The notes under the pieces: generated by a model
What the model was told of the DNA's origin: nothing
The model's database searches: none
The model's input: the letters and a program-made list of their open reading frames with translations, nothing else
Program-made: the position numbers and the translations under genes
NCBI GenBank assembly: GCA_035943935.1
Contig: DASZBR010000007.1
Span: 1 to 64,000, forward strand
Length of the DNA stretch: 64,000 nucleotides
Reading direction: 5' to 3'
Source of the DNA: DASZBR01 sp035943935
GTDB taxonomy: Bacteria > Pseudomonadota > Gammaproteobacteria > DASZBR01
In this document: piece by piece, positions 8,180-15,116 of the stretch
Numbering within the stretch: the first letter of the stretch is position 1
Layout: each line of letters starts with the position of its first letter

Positions 8180-8199
8180 GCATCCGGGATTTTCACGGA
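8180..8199 (-). promoter_or_regulatory. Shared 20-bp upstream element, copy 1
   Basis: Sequence GCATCCGGGATTTTCACGGA, matching 9960-9979 at 19 of 20 positions. It contains the inverted arms ATCCG/CGGAT (8182-8186, 8196-8200). Both copies begin exactly 56 bases upstream of a minus-strand start codon (8124 and 9904). This copy also lies in the divergent promoter region of the LuxR gene. Confidence 0.55.
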
Positions 8200-8264
8200 T
8201 ACCCAAAAAAAAACGAAAATAGGTTATGATAATGCTGTGTTCAATCCAAATGGTGAGAAAAATC

Positions 8265-9047
8265 ATGCTAAATAATCCTGGTTTTGCAGCAGCTCCCGAA
8301 ATTAAAAATTTGAGTGATGCGTATTTTCAGCCGTTAGGATTAGCGCTCAATTATTTTGGTCACACGACGGTTTACCGAGATGGTCGATTCAATTTTTTAG
8401 CCTCCAATGCAGAATGGGTTAAATATATTGCGGTAGAAGAAGCGCTTCCGCCGTGTGGTTATACTATTTTTGATACCGTAAAAAATTCCATTAAATTTCC
8501 GCGTTTTGATTCAGGTGTAGACGTGGGTTGGCCGGATCGTGTGATGCGCGTTGCACACGAAAGTTTTGGTTTCAATAATCTGATGTTAATTTATAGAAAA
8601 TACGACGATCAGCTTCAGATTTTTGGTTTTGACCTGTGCGATAAAAAAAGTGTCGAAAAATTTTTGAATCATTTTGATGTCTTTGAGAAATTTATTTTTT
8701 ACTATAAAGATAAAGCGCAGGCGTTAATTAAAACTGTTTCGCAACAGCCCTTACAGACGTCTGAAACCTATTTGAATTCGTATGACAGTAACCCGTGTCT
8801 TCAAAAAAATGGCGCATTGCCTTCGCAGTATTTTCTCAGGCATAAAGAGAAAGAGTATTCTGTGTCACCGCGCGAATATGATTGTTTGGCCTTGATGGCA
8901 CATGGAAATAAAATCAAAGCATTGGCACGCCTATTTAAACTTTCTTCCCGAACAATAGAAACCCATTTGGATAATCTTAAACGCAAGCTGTGTGTGCATA
9001 CATTATCCGAAGCCATCGAAATTTACTGGAAAAATCGCATTATCTAG
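8265..9047 (+). CDS. LuxR-family transcriptional regulator with N-terminal sensor-like domain
   Basis: The C-terminal 60 residues form a LuxR/GerE helix-turn-helix: SPREYDCLALMAHGNKIKALA followed by SSRTIETHLDNLKRKL. The N-terminal 170 residues look like the variable sensing domain of solo LuxR proteins seen in Legionella relatives; no autoinducer-binding motif set was recognisable. ATG 8265 is preferred because GGTGAG precedes it at 7 bases; an in-frame ATG at 8226 with a weaker upstream sequence would add 13 residues. It is divergent from the F-box gene, with which it shares a control region. The stop is followed at once by a strong hairpin. Confidence 0.85.
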   Translation: MLNNPGFAAAPEIKNLSDAYFQPLGLALNYFGHTTVYRDGRFNFLASNAEWVKYIAVEEALPPCGYTIFDTVKNSIKFPRFDSGVDVGWPDRVMRVAHESFGFNNLMLIYRKYDDQLQIFGFDLCDKKSVEKFLNHFDVFEKFIFYYKDKAQALIKTVSQQPLQTSETYLNSYDSNPCLQKNGALPSQYFLRHKEKEYSVSPREYDCLALMAHGNKIKALARLFKLSSRTIETHLDNLKRKLCVHTLSEAIEIYWKNRII

Positions 9048-9067
9048 GGCGACACACCGTGTCGCCC
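9047..9067 (+). terminator. Hairpin at the end of the LuxR gene (REP-like)
   Basis: Perfect 9-bp arms GGGCGACAC / GTGTCGCCC around ACC, starting on the last base of the LuxR stop codon and lying between two convergent genes. It is closely similar to the hairpin at 5080-5108. There is no T-tract. Confidence 0.55.
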
Positions 9068-9088
9068 ACTGCTTATTAAATAACCACT

Positions 9089-9904
9089 TTAGATCGTTTT
9101 CCTCGGACTGTTGTGCTGAGCTTGCTGTTCTGCAGCCAATTCATCAGGTGTTTTTCGACAAACGGTATTAAATAAATTAAAGGTATGTTCTCCTTTTTCG
9201 TTAAACGCTATACCAAAAAAACAATTTCCACTCGCATCATCCTGCATTTTGATCAACTTAGGAAATTCACCTACCGCTAAATTTTGGGTGAGTTTTTCCA
9301 ATAAGCCCAATGCTCTGGGAGAAGTCACAATAGAAAATACGCCATCATACTTACCTTTTAATTCAGCATGCAGCGCGTGTGTTAATTGCGTCGCTACACC
9401 TCGATGCATATAACTAGGCTCTACCGCTAACATGCCTAACATAAAAACATTTTTATACTGTTCCATTTTGGACAATTCAAAATTGCCCAACACGGAACCA
9501 AATGCATTTCCAATGGCTTCACCTAAACCGGATTTCGACGCAAATAATCTGCCAAAATATTCATGTGAAGGATGTGGATTTCCATTGCCTACGCCTGAAA
9601 TAATTCCCACAACAGACTGACCTGCTTTTGAAGTATCTCGTGCTAAAAACAAAATACCTTCTTTTTTATCGATTTGCGCGGCTTTTGCAATTTGTCTTAT
9701 AGAATCAAAAAGCTGTTCGCGAGACAGCTCTAAAAATTCAGCTTTTAATTTTTCGTCAGTTTGTGCTTCGTACGCCGCACTCAGATTAGGATTATGATAG
9801 GTAAATGCCTGCGTAGTCAGTTCAGCTAAATGCGCCATCAGGGTGTGATCTTTTAATAATTCAGCTGCAACAACTGCTTCAATGTTAATAGTACTTTCTT
9901 TCAT
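9089..9904 (-). CDS. GNAT-family N-acetyltransferase
   Basis: A 271-residue protein whose middle carries the acetyl-CoA-binding motif A (MLGMLAVEPSYMHRGVATQL, with the H-R-G-V-A-T loop in place of Q/RxxGxG/A). A helical N-terminal extension of about 90 residues precedes it. The C-terminus is polar and glutamine-rich. The acceptor is unknown. The start is followed by a normal N-terminus and preceded by AAGGAA. The gene carries the second copy of the 20-base element 56 bases upstream, which couples it to the F-box gene at 7513-8124. A host-directed role is possible but unsupported. Confidence 0.75.
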   Translation of the reverse strand: MKESTINIEAVVAAELLKDHTLMAHLAELTTQAFTYHNPNLSAAYEAQTDEKLKAEFLELSREQLFDSIRQIAKAAQIDKKEGILFLARDTSKAGQSVVGIISGVGNGNPHPSHEYFGRLFASKSGLGEAIGNAFGSVLGNFELSKMEQYKNVFMLGMLAVEPSYMHRGVATQLTHALHAELKGKYDGVFSIVTSPRALGLLEKLTQNLAVGEFPKLIKMQDDASGNCFFGIAFNEKGEHTFNLFNTVCRKTPDELAAEQQAQHNSPRKTI

Positions 9905-9959
9905 GGTGGATTCCTTGCGTAAGTTAAAAGAACTTTTTAACGTACGACAAAAAATCCAG

Positions 9960-9979
9960 GCATCCGGGATTTTAACGGA
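9960..9979 (-). promoter_or_regulatory. Shared 20-bp upstream element, copy 2
   Basis: Sequence GCATCCGGGATTTTAACGGA, differing from the copy at 8180-8199 at one position. It begins 56 bases upstream of the GNAT start, the same distance as for the F-box gene. Confidence 0.55.
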
Positions 9980-9985
9980 AAGACA

Positions 9986-10849
9986 TCAACCCATAACACT
10001 GACTAAGAATTTATTCACAATACGATGATACGTTTCTGGATCTTCCAAAAACGTCGTGTGTGAACAATTTTTCAAGATGTGCAATTCAGCATTCGGTAAA
10101 TAATCGCGAGAAAGCACCGCGTTTTCCGCAATAATCGCATCATATTCACCATGCAGAATTAAACACGGCTGTGTGACTTTAGGTAAATCCGCTGTGCGAT
10201 CATAATCGCGCAACCATCCCGTAAGATTTAAAAAATGTTTGCCAGATACGGTCGACATCGGTGACTGTCCAATAGTAATCGACGCAAGATAACACTCCGG
10301 CCATTTTTCTAATCGACATAAATGGCGATGCGCTAATAACATGACAACGGCTTGATATTCAGGATGATCCGTTGTTCCCTCTGCTTCGCGTTTTGCCATC
10401 ATTCGAACGGTTTCTGCGCCTAAAGCTAATTTGTGACGTTCAAATCCACGCTGTGTTAACGGAACATTAAACGTACTGCTGGCAATAATAAAACTTTTGA
10501 CATAGTGAGGATACGCCAATAAATATTCTAATCCTAAAATACCACCCCAGGACTGGCCTAATAAATGAATTTTTTTTAATTTATAATATTCACGAACAGC
10601 CTCAATTTCTTCTATAAATCTTGGCATTGTCCATAATGAAACATCTTCTGGCTTGTCAGATAACCCACATCCTAACGTATCCCATGTGACGACTTTTAAG
10701 CCTAATTTCGCATAATGGGCATGTGATTCATGAAAATAATTCGACGGAAATCCTGGTCCCCCAGAAAGTAATAACAAACCTTCATCGCCTTCACCACAAT
10801 GAAACGTCATGATATTAAAGCCATTCACAGAAATTAATTGTTGCTGCAT
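9986..10849 (-). CDS. Proline iminopeptidase-like alpha/beta hydrolase
   Basis: A 287-residue S33-family peptidase-like hydrolase. The oxyanion loop SGGPGFPSNY near residue 30, the nucleophile elbow GQSWGG near residue 99, the acid in LHGEYD and the catalytic His in CSHTTFLED are all present, so it should be active. The family releases N-terminal proline from short peptides, but related members hydrolyse other amides or esters, so the substrate is only likely. No signal peptide. It starts one base after the stop of the small LuxR-type gene, with GGAG inside that gene's end, so the two are translationally coupled. Confidence 0.85.
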   Translation of the reverse strand: MQQQLISVNGFNIMTFHCGEGDEGLLLLSGGPGFPSNYFHESHAHYAKLGLKVVTWDTLGCGLSDKPEDVSLWTMPRFIEEIEAVREYYKLKKIHLLGQSWGGILGLEYLLAYPHYVKSFIIASSTFNVPLTQRGFERHKLALGAETVRMMAKREAEGTTDHPEYQAVVMLLAHRHLCRLEKWPECYLASITIGQSPMSTVSGKHFLNLTGWLRDYDRTADLPKVTQPCLILHGEYDAIIAENAVLSRDYLPNAELHILKNCSHTTFLEDPETYHRIVNKFLVSVMG

Positions 10850-10850
10850 T

Positions 10851-11147
10851 TTAACTATCTCCTATTTTTTCTGAATTGTGTTGCTGCGCTAAATAACACT
10901 CACGGCTATTCCAATACATCTCAATCGCATGAGACAATCCAAATACTTTTAATTTTTGTTTAATATTTATGAGATACGTATCGACGGTTCGGGCAGAAAT
11001 CTTTAATAACAGCGAGATTTCTTTTATCCGCTTACCGTGTGCCATCAGCGCAAGACACTCATATTCACGTGATGAAATATTTTTTTGATACCCCAACCTG
11101 TTTAAATACTTTTGAAACCCCGGGTATTTATCTGTCACATAAACCAT
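10851..11147 (-). CDS. Short LuxR-type DNA-binding protein (HTH only)
   Basis: A 98-residue protein consisting of little more than a LuxR/GerE helix-turn-helix: SSREYECLALMAHGKRIKEIS followed by SARTVDTYLINIKQKL. It is clearly paralogous to the C-terminus of the full-length regulator at 8265-9047 (both share REY-CLALMAHG and AIEIYW/AIEMYW) but lacks the sensor domain. It could act constitutively or as a competitor at the same operators. It sits between the oxidoreductase gene (3-base gap) and the iminopeptidase gene. Confidence 0.8.
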   Translation of the reverse strand: MVYVTDKYPGFQKYLNRLGYQKNISSREYECLALMAHGKRIKEISLLLKISARTVDTYLINIKQKLKVFGLSHAIEMYWNSRECYLAQQHNSEKIGDS

Positions 11148-11150
11148 GGC

Positions 11151-12092
11151 TCAATCCTTCAATGTCACCACAACTTTTCCGCGCGGACGACCATTTTGCT
11201 GATAATCCAACGCCTGTTTTACATCATTAAAATGAAATATCTTATCAAGATGAATTTTTATGCTGTTATTATCAATTAATGTTGACAGTTGAGATAATCG
11301 ATCAGTCGTCACATCGGTAAACTCAACAAAAGCATTCACGTCATATTTTTTCATCAATTCTTCATTAGGCTGTTCCAACATCGAAACAAGTATTCCACCT
11401 TTTTTCAGAATCTTATAAGAATTAATATTGGTTTCACCACCGAGCGTATCTAACACCGCATCATAATCTTTTACTATTTCCTGAAAATTTTGTTTTTGGT
11501 AATCAATAATTTCATCAGCACCTAAGGCTTTTACAAAAGCCGTATTATTTTGCGCGGCGGTTGTTGCAACATGCGCTCCCATCAATTTGGCCAGTTGAAT
11601 CGCCATGCTTCCAATTCCACCCGCTCCGCCATGAATCAAAATCTTTTGATTTTTAGTGAGTTTCATATATTCCATTAAGGCTTGCAGTGCACTAATTCCC
11701 ACCAACGGAAATGCGGCCGCTTGTTCGTGTGAAAGTGACGTTGGTTTATGTGCAACCGCATTTGCATCAGCAACAAAAAATTCGGCGAGCGCTCCTGTTC
11801 CTCCCGTGAATACATTACTCATGCCATACACTTCATCACCAATATTAAAATTTTTAACATTTTTACCTTTGCTTTCCACAACACCTGAAAAATCCATACC
11901 CAACGTAAAGGGAAATGACAGCGTCACTAAATGCTGCACTAATCCTTCTTGAATTTTCCAATCAACCGGATTAATCGAAACTGCATACGGTTTAATTAAT
12001 ACCTGGTTGTCACCCGGAATGGGTTTAGACGCATTTTCATTTAATATCAGTACCTCTTGATTGCCGTATGAATTTATCTGTAATGCTTTCAT
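11151..12092 (-). CDS. Zinc-independent MDR-family NADPH:quinone oxidoreductase-like protein
   Basis: Medium-chain dehydrogenase/reductase of the quinone oxidoreductase branch. It starts MKALQINSYGNQEVL, followed by the GroES-like domain with GMDFSGVVE. The Rossmann nucleotide site is ILIHGGAGGIGSMAIQLAKLMGA, and the C-terminus GRPRGKVVVTL is typical. No structural zinc cysteines are visible. ATG 12092 has an AGGAG at 7 bases and matches family N-termini; the frame is open 23 codons further upstream but without support. It probably detoxifies alpha,beta-unsaturated carbonyls, which fits its position behind an Old Yellow Enzyme and an ArsR repressor. Confidence 0.85.
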   Translation of the reverse strand: MKALQINSYGNQEVLILNENASKPIPGDNQVLIKPYAVSINPVDWKIQEGLVQHLVTLSFPFTLGMDFSGVVESKGKNVKNFNIGDEVYGMSNVFTGGTGALAEFFVADANAVAHKPTSLSHEQAAAFPLVGISALQALMEYMKLTKNQKILIHGGAGGIGSMAIQLAKLMGAHVATTAAQNNTAFVKALGADEIIDYQKQNFQEIVKDYDAVLDTLGGETNINSYKILKKGGILVSMLEQPNEELMKKYDVNAFVEFTDVTTDRLSQLSTLIDNNSIKIHLDKIFHFNDVKQALDYQQNGRPRGKVVVTLKD

Positions 12093-12111
12093 ATGAAATA
12101 CTCCTATGTGT

Positions 12112-12180
12112 TTATAAATACTGGTTAAACCATTCAACGGCTTTTTGTGACAACTCATCATCTGTTTTAACTATTTTCAT
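12112..12180 (-). CDS. Possible 22-codon small ORF between F-box gene and oxidoreductase gene
   Basis: ATG at 12180 preceded by GGGGAG at six bases, directly after the stop of the F-box gene; it encodes MKIVKTDDELSQKAVEWFNQ plus two residues, then TAA. The next gene starts 19 bases later. It may be a translated leader, a coupling peptide or the relic of a longer gene. There is no independent evidence that it is expressed. Confidence 0.3.
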   Translation of the reverse strand: MKIVKTDDELSQKAVEWFNQYL

Positions 12181-12191
12181 ACTAATCTCCC

Positions 12192-12797
12192 CTACATAAA
12201 ACCAGTGATGGATGTGGCCGAAGAGGTATTGGGTAGACGAAACTCACGTATAATTCTCGCATCGACAGCGGTAATATTTTTTTCATCCAGGAGCTTAAGT
12301 AACGCTTCAAAATTTTTAAATATATAATTTAATTCCTTGGCATTGCGTGGTCTGAGCAACAAATGAATAAAACTCCCCCATTTTTGCGGCTCTATCGTCA
12401 ACCGCTCCGCTAATATCCGCGTAGGGATTTTATTAAAGACTTTCTGCTGAAATACTGGTTCGTTTAATGCTTTTTCAATAGTCTGAGCTATTTCTTTATT
12501 CTCTAGTTGGCTCAACAAGATTCGATAAAATCCCATTCTGACATTAAAAAAACTTCCAACGTGAACACTCGGCATAGTGGCTCTGCGACGAATACTCTCG
12601 ACGGCACTGAGACGGAAACTATGCGTTGTTAGCATTAGCATGCTCAAATCTTTTTCAGACAAATACTGCATAATCATTAGCCATACATTTTTGTCTAGTC
12701 TGTATGGCAGCGCACTGTTAGTCGCAAACGTGGTCAGTAAAATACCGTCATCACTGTTTTTTCTTTTCTCAGGATTTACTGCAAAAATATTTTTCAT
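12192..12797 (-). CDS. F-box-like protein, paralogue of 7513-8124
   Basis: A 201-residue protein, alignable over its whole length with the 203-residue copy 4 kb away (shared KRxNSDxxILLTTFA, LRL/FRLSAVESIRRRA, GSFFNVRMGF and KVFNKIPT). The F-box-like segment is at about residues 34-67 (LDKNVWLMIMQYLSEKDL..LMLTTHSFRLSAV). As with its paralogue, binding to host Skp1 is inferred from the pattern. It lies in a tight minus-strand run, 28 bases after the Old Yellow Enzyme gene, so it is likely to be transcribed with a redox operon. It has a usable AGGAG Shine-Dalgarno. The two copies differ most at the C-terminus. Confidence 0.7.
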   Translation of the reverse strand: MKNIFAVNPEKRKNSDDGILLTTFATNSALPYRLDKNVWLMIMQYLSEKDLSMLMLTTHSFRLSAVESIRRRATMPSVHVGSFFNVRMGFYRILLSQLENKEIAQTIEKALNEPVFQQKVFNKIPTRILAERLTIEPQKWGSFIHLLLRPRNAKELNYIFKNFEALLKLLDEKNITAVDARIIREFRLPNTSSATSITGFM

Positions 12798-12825
12798 AAT
12801 GAGCTCCTATTAATTAGTAATGATT

Positions 12826-13884
12826 TCATCGTAATGTCGCCAACATGCTTTGATCATAAGAAATAATGTCTTGATTCTTTTCTAATCGAGGAATTAAATC
12901 AGGATTAGCTATAAACGGCCGGCCGATCGCAATTAAATTAAATTGCTCTTGTTTAATCTGTTCATTGGCATCATTAAATTCATAACTGCCGCTCGCAATT
13001 AACGTACCCTTATAATGTTCGCGCATAAATGCTGTCATGGTTTTATCACCCAATTCTGCAAATAGCGTTTTGTCATTAAAATTGCCCGTGTGAATATAAG
13101 CCAATGAAAAATCATTCAGCTGCTCTAATACATATTTAAAAACATCACGATCTCTGACATCGCCTACGACTTCATTTAAATACGCGCCAGGTGATAAACG
13201 TAATCCCACGCGATGAGAACCCACTGCTTCTGTAACGGCTTTCACAACATCGAGTACAAATCGCGCCATTTTCTCAGGTGTTCCACCATAATTATCTGTG
13301 CGATGATTCGTGTGATGATGCAAAAATTGATCGATTAAAAATCCATTCGCGCCGTGAAGTTCAACGCCATCAAATCCTGCTTCCATCGCGTTTTTTGCCG
13401 CAGTCGCATAGCTTTCAACTAAACCTTTGATTTCTTCTACGGTCGCTTCACGTGATTGCCCAAAAAATAATTCTTTTCCTTTGGCTTGCCACACACGTCC
13501 TTCCATAACAGTTTGTGAAGGCGCTAACGGCAATTTTCCGTCTAAAAAATAAGGATGTGAAACACGTCCGACATGCCACAGTTGTTGAAATATTTTTCCA
13601 CCGCGGGCATGCACTTTATCGGTAACAACACGCCAAGCGTTTATTTGATCAGATGTGAATATTCCGGGTACACCACCATGACCTGCATCCGCGCGAATAA
13701 GTGTGCCTTCAGTAATAATTAATCCGGCATCAGCGCGTTTCTCATAATAATCTGCCATCGCTTCTGTAGGCTTTAATCCATCACCTGCGCTATAACGCGA
13801 CATCGGCGCCATAATGATGCGGTTTTTTAATATCAATTTATTATTTAATTCGTATGGCTGAAATAACGTTTCTAATTGCTGCAT
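12826..13884 (-). CDS. nemA: Old Yellow Enzyme-family flavin oxidoreductase
   Basis: A 352-residue FMN-dependent ene-reductase that reduces activated double bonds, nitro compounds or N-ethylmaleimide. The barrel start LKNRIIMAPMSR, the substrate pocket motif HGANGFLIDQFL (His and Asn that bind the carbonyl) and the late phosphate site LIAIGRPFIANPDL are present. The position usually occupied by the proton-donating Tyr (HxANGYL) is Phe here, which may alter turnover or substrate range. ATTAGGAG precedes the ATG. The palindrome at 13935-13954 is the same as the one in the arsR promoter, so it is probably repressed by the adjacent ArsR protein. Confidence 0.9.
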   Translation of the reverse strand: MQQLETLFQPYELNNKLILKNRIIMAPMSRYSAGDGLKPTEAMADYYEKRADAGLIITEGTLIRADAGHGGVPGIFTSDQINAWRVVTDKVHARGGKIFQQLWHVGRVSHPYFLDGKLPLAPSQTVMEGRVWQAKGKELFFGQSREATVEEIKGLVESYATAAKNAMEAGFDGVELHGANGFLIDQFLHHHTNHRTDNYGGTPEKMARFVLDVVKAVTEAVGSHRVGLRLSPGAYLNEVVGDVRDRDVFKYVLEQLNDFSLAYIHTGNFNDKTLFAELGDKTMTAFMREHYKGTLIASGSYEFNDANEQIKQEQFNLIAIGRPFIANPDLIPRLEKNQDIISYDQSMLATLR

Positions 13885-13934
13885 GATATTTTCTCCTAAT
13901 TTATATGTATGGTTCTATAATTCTGCGTATCTAT

Positions 13935-13954
13935 ATATCGCAAATTTCCGATAT
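13935..13954 (-). promoter_or_regulatory. ArsR-type operator upstream of the Old Yellow Enzyme gene
   Basis: Inverted repeat ATATCG-N8-CGATAT, 51 bases upstream of the flavin enzyme start. Identical half-sites and spacing occur at 14293-14312 in the promoter of the ArsR gene, so both sites are likely bound by that protein. Confidence 0.7.
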
Positions 13955-13977
13955 ACATAATTAAATTTTTTAAAAAT

Positions 13978-14280
13978 TTATAAAACTTTATGAAGCTCCG
14001 CTAAAAACTCTTTTGTAAACTTTGTATTAAGCTTGCAATACGTCCATTGCCCTTGTCGTTCCATGGTAATCAAACCTGCTTTCTGGAGTTGCAACAAATA
14101 TTGAGAAACCGTGGATTGACATAATCCCGCTTTTTTCTCAATTGACCCTACACAAACACCGTCTCTCTCTACATCGCAATGTTGAGAGGTAAAGTGCTTA
14201 CCAGGCTCTTTCAGCCATTCCAGAATTTGTAAGCGTTTCTCGTTAGAGAGCGCTTTTAAGACATCGAGCATATTCATCAT
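13978..14280 (-). CDS. ArsR-family repressor with three cysteines
   Basis: A 100-residue winged-helix regulator: LKALSNEKRLQILEWL (helix region), then KAGLCQSTVSQYLLQLQKAGLI as the recognition part and RQGQWTYCKLN as the wing. Cys35, Cys43 and Cys54 could form a thiol sensor for electrophiles or metals. Its neighbour is an Old Yellow Enzyme and the same inverted repeat precedes both genes, so autoregulation and control of the ene-reductase operon are likely (inference). The promoter places the -10 about 10 bases before ATG 14280 and there is no Shine-Dalgarno, so the mRNA may be nearly leaderless. Confidence 0.85.
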   Translation of the reverse strand: MMNMLDVLKALSNEKRLQILEWLKEPGKHFTSQHCDVERDGVCVGSIEKKAGLCQSTVSQYLLQLQKAGLITMERQGQWTYCKLNTKFTKEFLAELHKVL

Positions 14281-14289
14281 GGGGAGGAT

Positions 14290-14317
14290 GATATATCGGG
14301 ATATGCCGATATGTCAA
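14290..14317 (-). promoter_or_regulatory. arsR promoter with embedded operator
   Basis: On the minus strand: -35 TTGACA (14312-14317), 16-base spacer, -10 TATATC (14290-14295). The inverted repeat ATATCG-N8-CGATAT (14293-14312) fills the space between the two elements, an ideal position for repression of RNA polymerase binding. Confidence 0.7.
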
Positions 14318-14489
14318 GGCTTTTATCAAAAAAGCACTAAACCTAAGGTTTTTTAAATAAAAAAGGATTACACGGGGGTTGTCGGTGAAGAAATAAGGCC
14401 CGAGTTATAACAAGTTTATCTAAGTTTATCGAGTTATACGAAAAAAAAGATAACCTTTATATACATAGATAAGATTGATCTACATGGAC

Positions 14490-14927
14490 CTATTTTAGCT
14501 GATTCCCCAACGCTATATCCTCTTTCATAAATGCAGTATGAAAGATATCAGCGCAATCGACTGCAACATAGGCATTTTTCGTGTTGAACATATGACCGCA
14601 TAATTTTTTTGCGCCATCCCAATGCTGCCAGGTGATATACAAAGTACCATTACTTTTTATGGAATAAGTACCCTGATCAGCTTGGGGTTCATTGTCCGGC
14701 TTAACTGACATGCGACCCAAAATATTGCCTTTCCCATCGAGAAACATCGAAAAAGTATTATTTATAGTACGGCCGTTAAGATTATCTGTTGCGATCGACA
14801 CTGCAGTTTTATTGATAAATGCCTGCTCAAGTTGAGATTTACTCATTGAATGCAATGTCTCAGCAAAACTGAGTGAACTTAATCCAAACAATCCCAAAAA
14901 ACTAATCAATAACAATGGTTTTTTCAC
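14490..14927 (-). CDS. Exported periplasmic protein of unknown function
   Basis: A 145-residue protein with a clear signal peptide (MKKPLLLISFLGLFGLSSLS, cleavage after SFA near residue 22). The mature part is beta-rich with two or three cysteines (KKLCGHMF, AVDCADIF) that could form a disulfide. The start codon is GTG, chosen because GAGGAGAG lies at the right distance. I do not recognise the family. A PmrA-like double box lies at 14960-14976, only about 30 bases from the start codon. Confidence 0.7.
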   Translation of the reverse strand: MKKPLLLISFLGLFGLSSLSFAETLHSMSKSQLEQAFINKTAVSIATDNLNGRTINNTFSMFLDGKGNILGRMSVKPDNEPQADQGTYSIKSNGTLYITWQHWDGAKKLCGHMFNTKNAYVAVDCADIFHTAFMKEDIALGNQLK

Positions 14928-14947
14928 ACTACTCTCCTCTACTAGCT

Positions 14948-14976
14948 TTTAAGGTTAGCATTAAGGTTTTATTAAA
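14948..14976 (-). promoter_or_regulatory. PmrA-like boxes upstream of the exported protein gene
   Basis: On the minus strand TTTAAT-AAAAC-CTTAAT (14960-14976) matches YTTAAK-N5-YTTAAK, and a third half-site (CTTAAA on the same strand, 14948-14953) follows six bases later. It lies closer to the start codon than the other boxes. Confidence 0.5.
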
Positions 14977-14980
14977 GCTA

Positions 14981-15043
14981 AGCCCTCTCCCGTCCCGAGA
15001 CGCTGTAAGCGACGAGGGATCAGGCGCGGAAGAGGGGAAAATA
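14981..15043. repeat. GC-rich CCCTCTCCC...GGAAGAGGGG intergenic element
   Basis: An imperfect inverted repeat, GC-rich against an A+T-rich background, with outer arms CCCTCTCCC and GAAGAGGGG and an inner GACGCTGTAAGCGACG. A related element with GGGAGAGGGG lies at 32280-32312. It looks like a dispersed repeat of the REP/MITE kind. Confidence 0.4.
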
Positions 15044-15116
15044 TACCGCCAAATCAGCCTCAAACCATGACCTATACTTACTAGTGGACCCATTAATAAT
15101 GTGATGAGGGGGCAGT

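Noticed and set aside
14342..14358. Sixth PmrA box upstream of arsR
   Set aside because: CTTAGG and a shifted partner half-site fit the consensus poorly, and the gene has a good -35 of its own; kept only as a degenerate resemblance.
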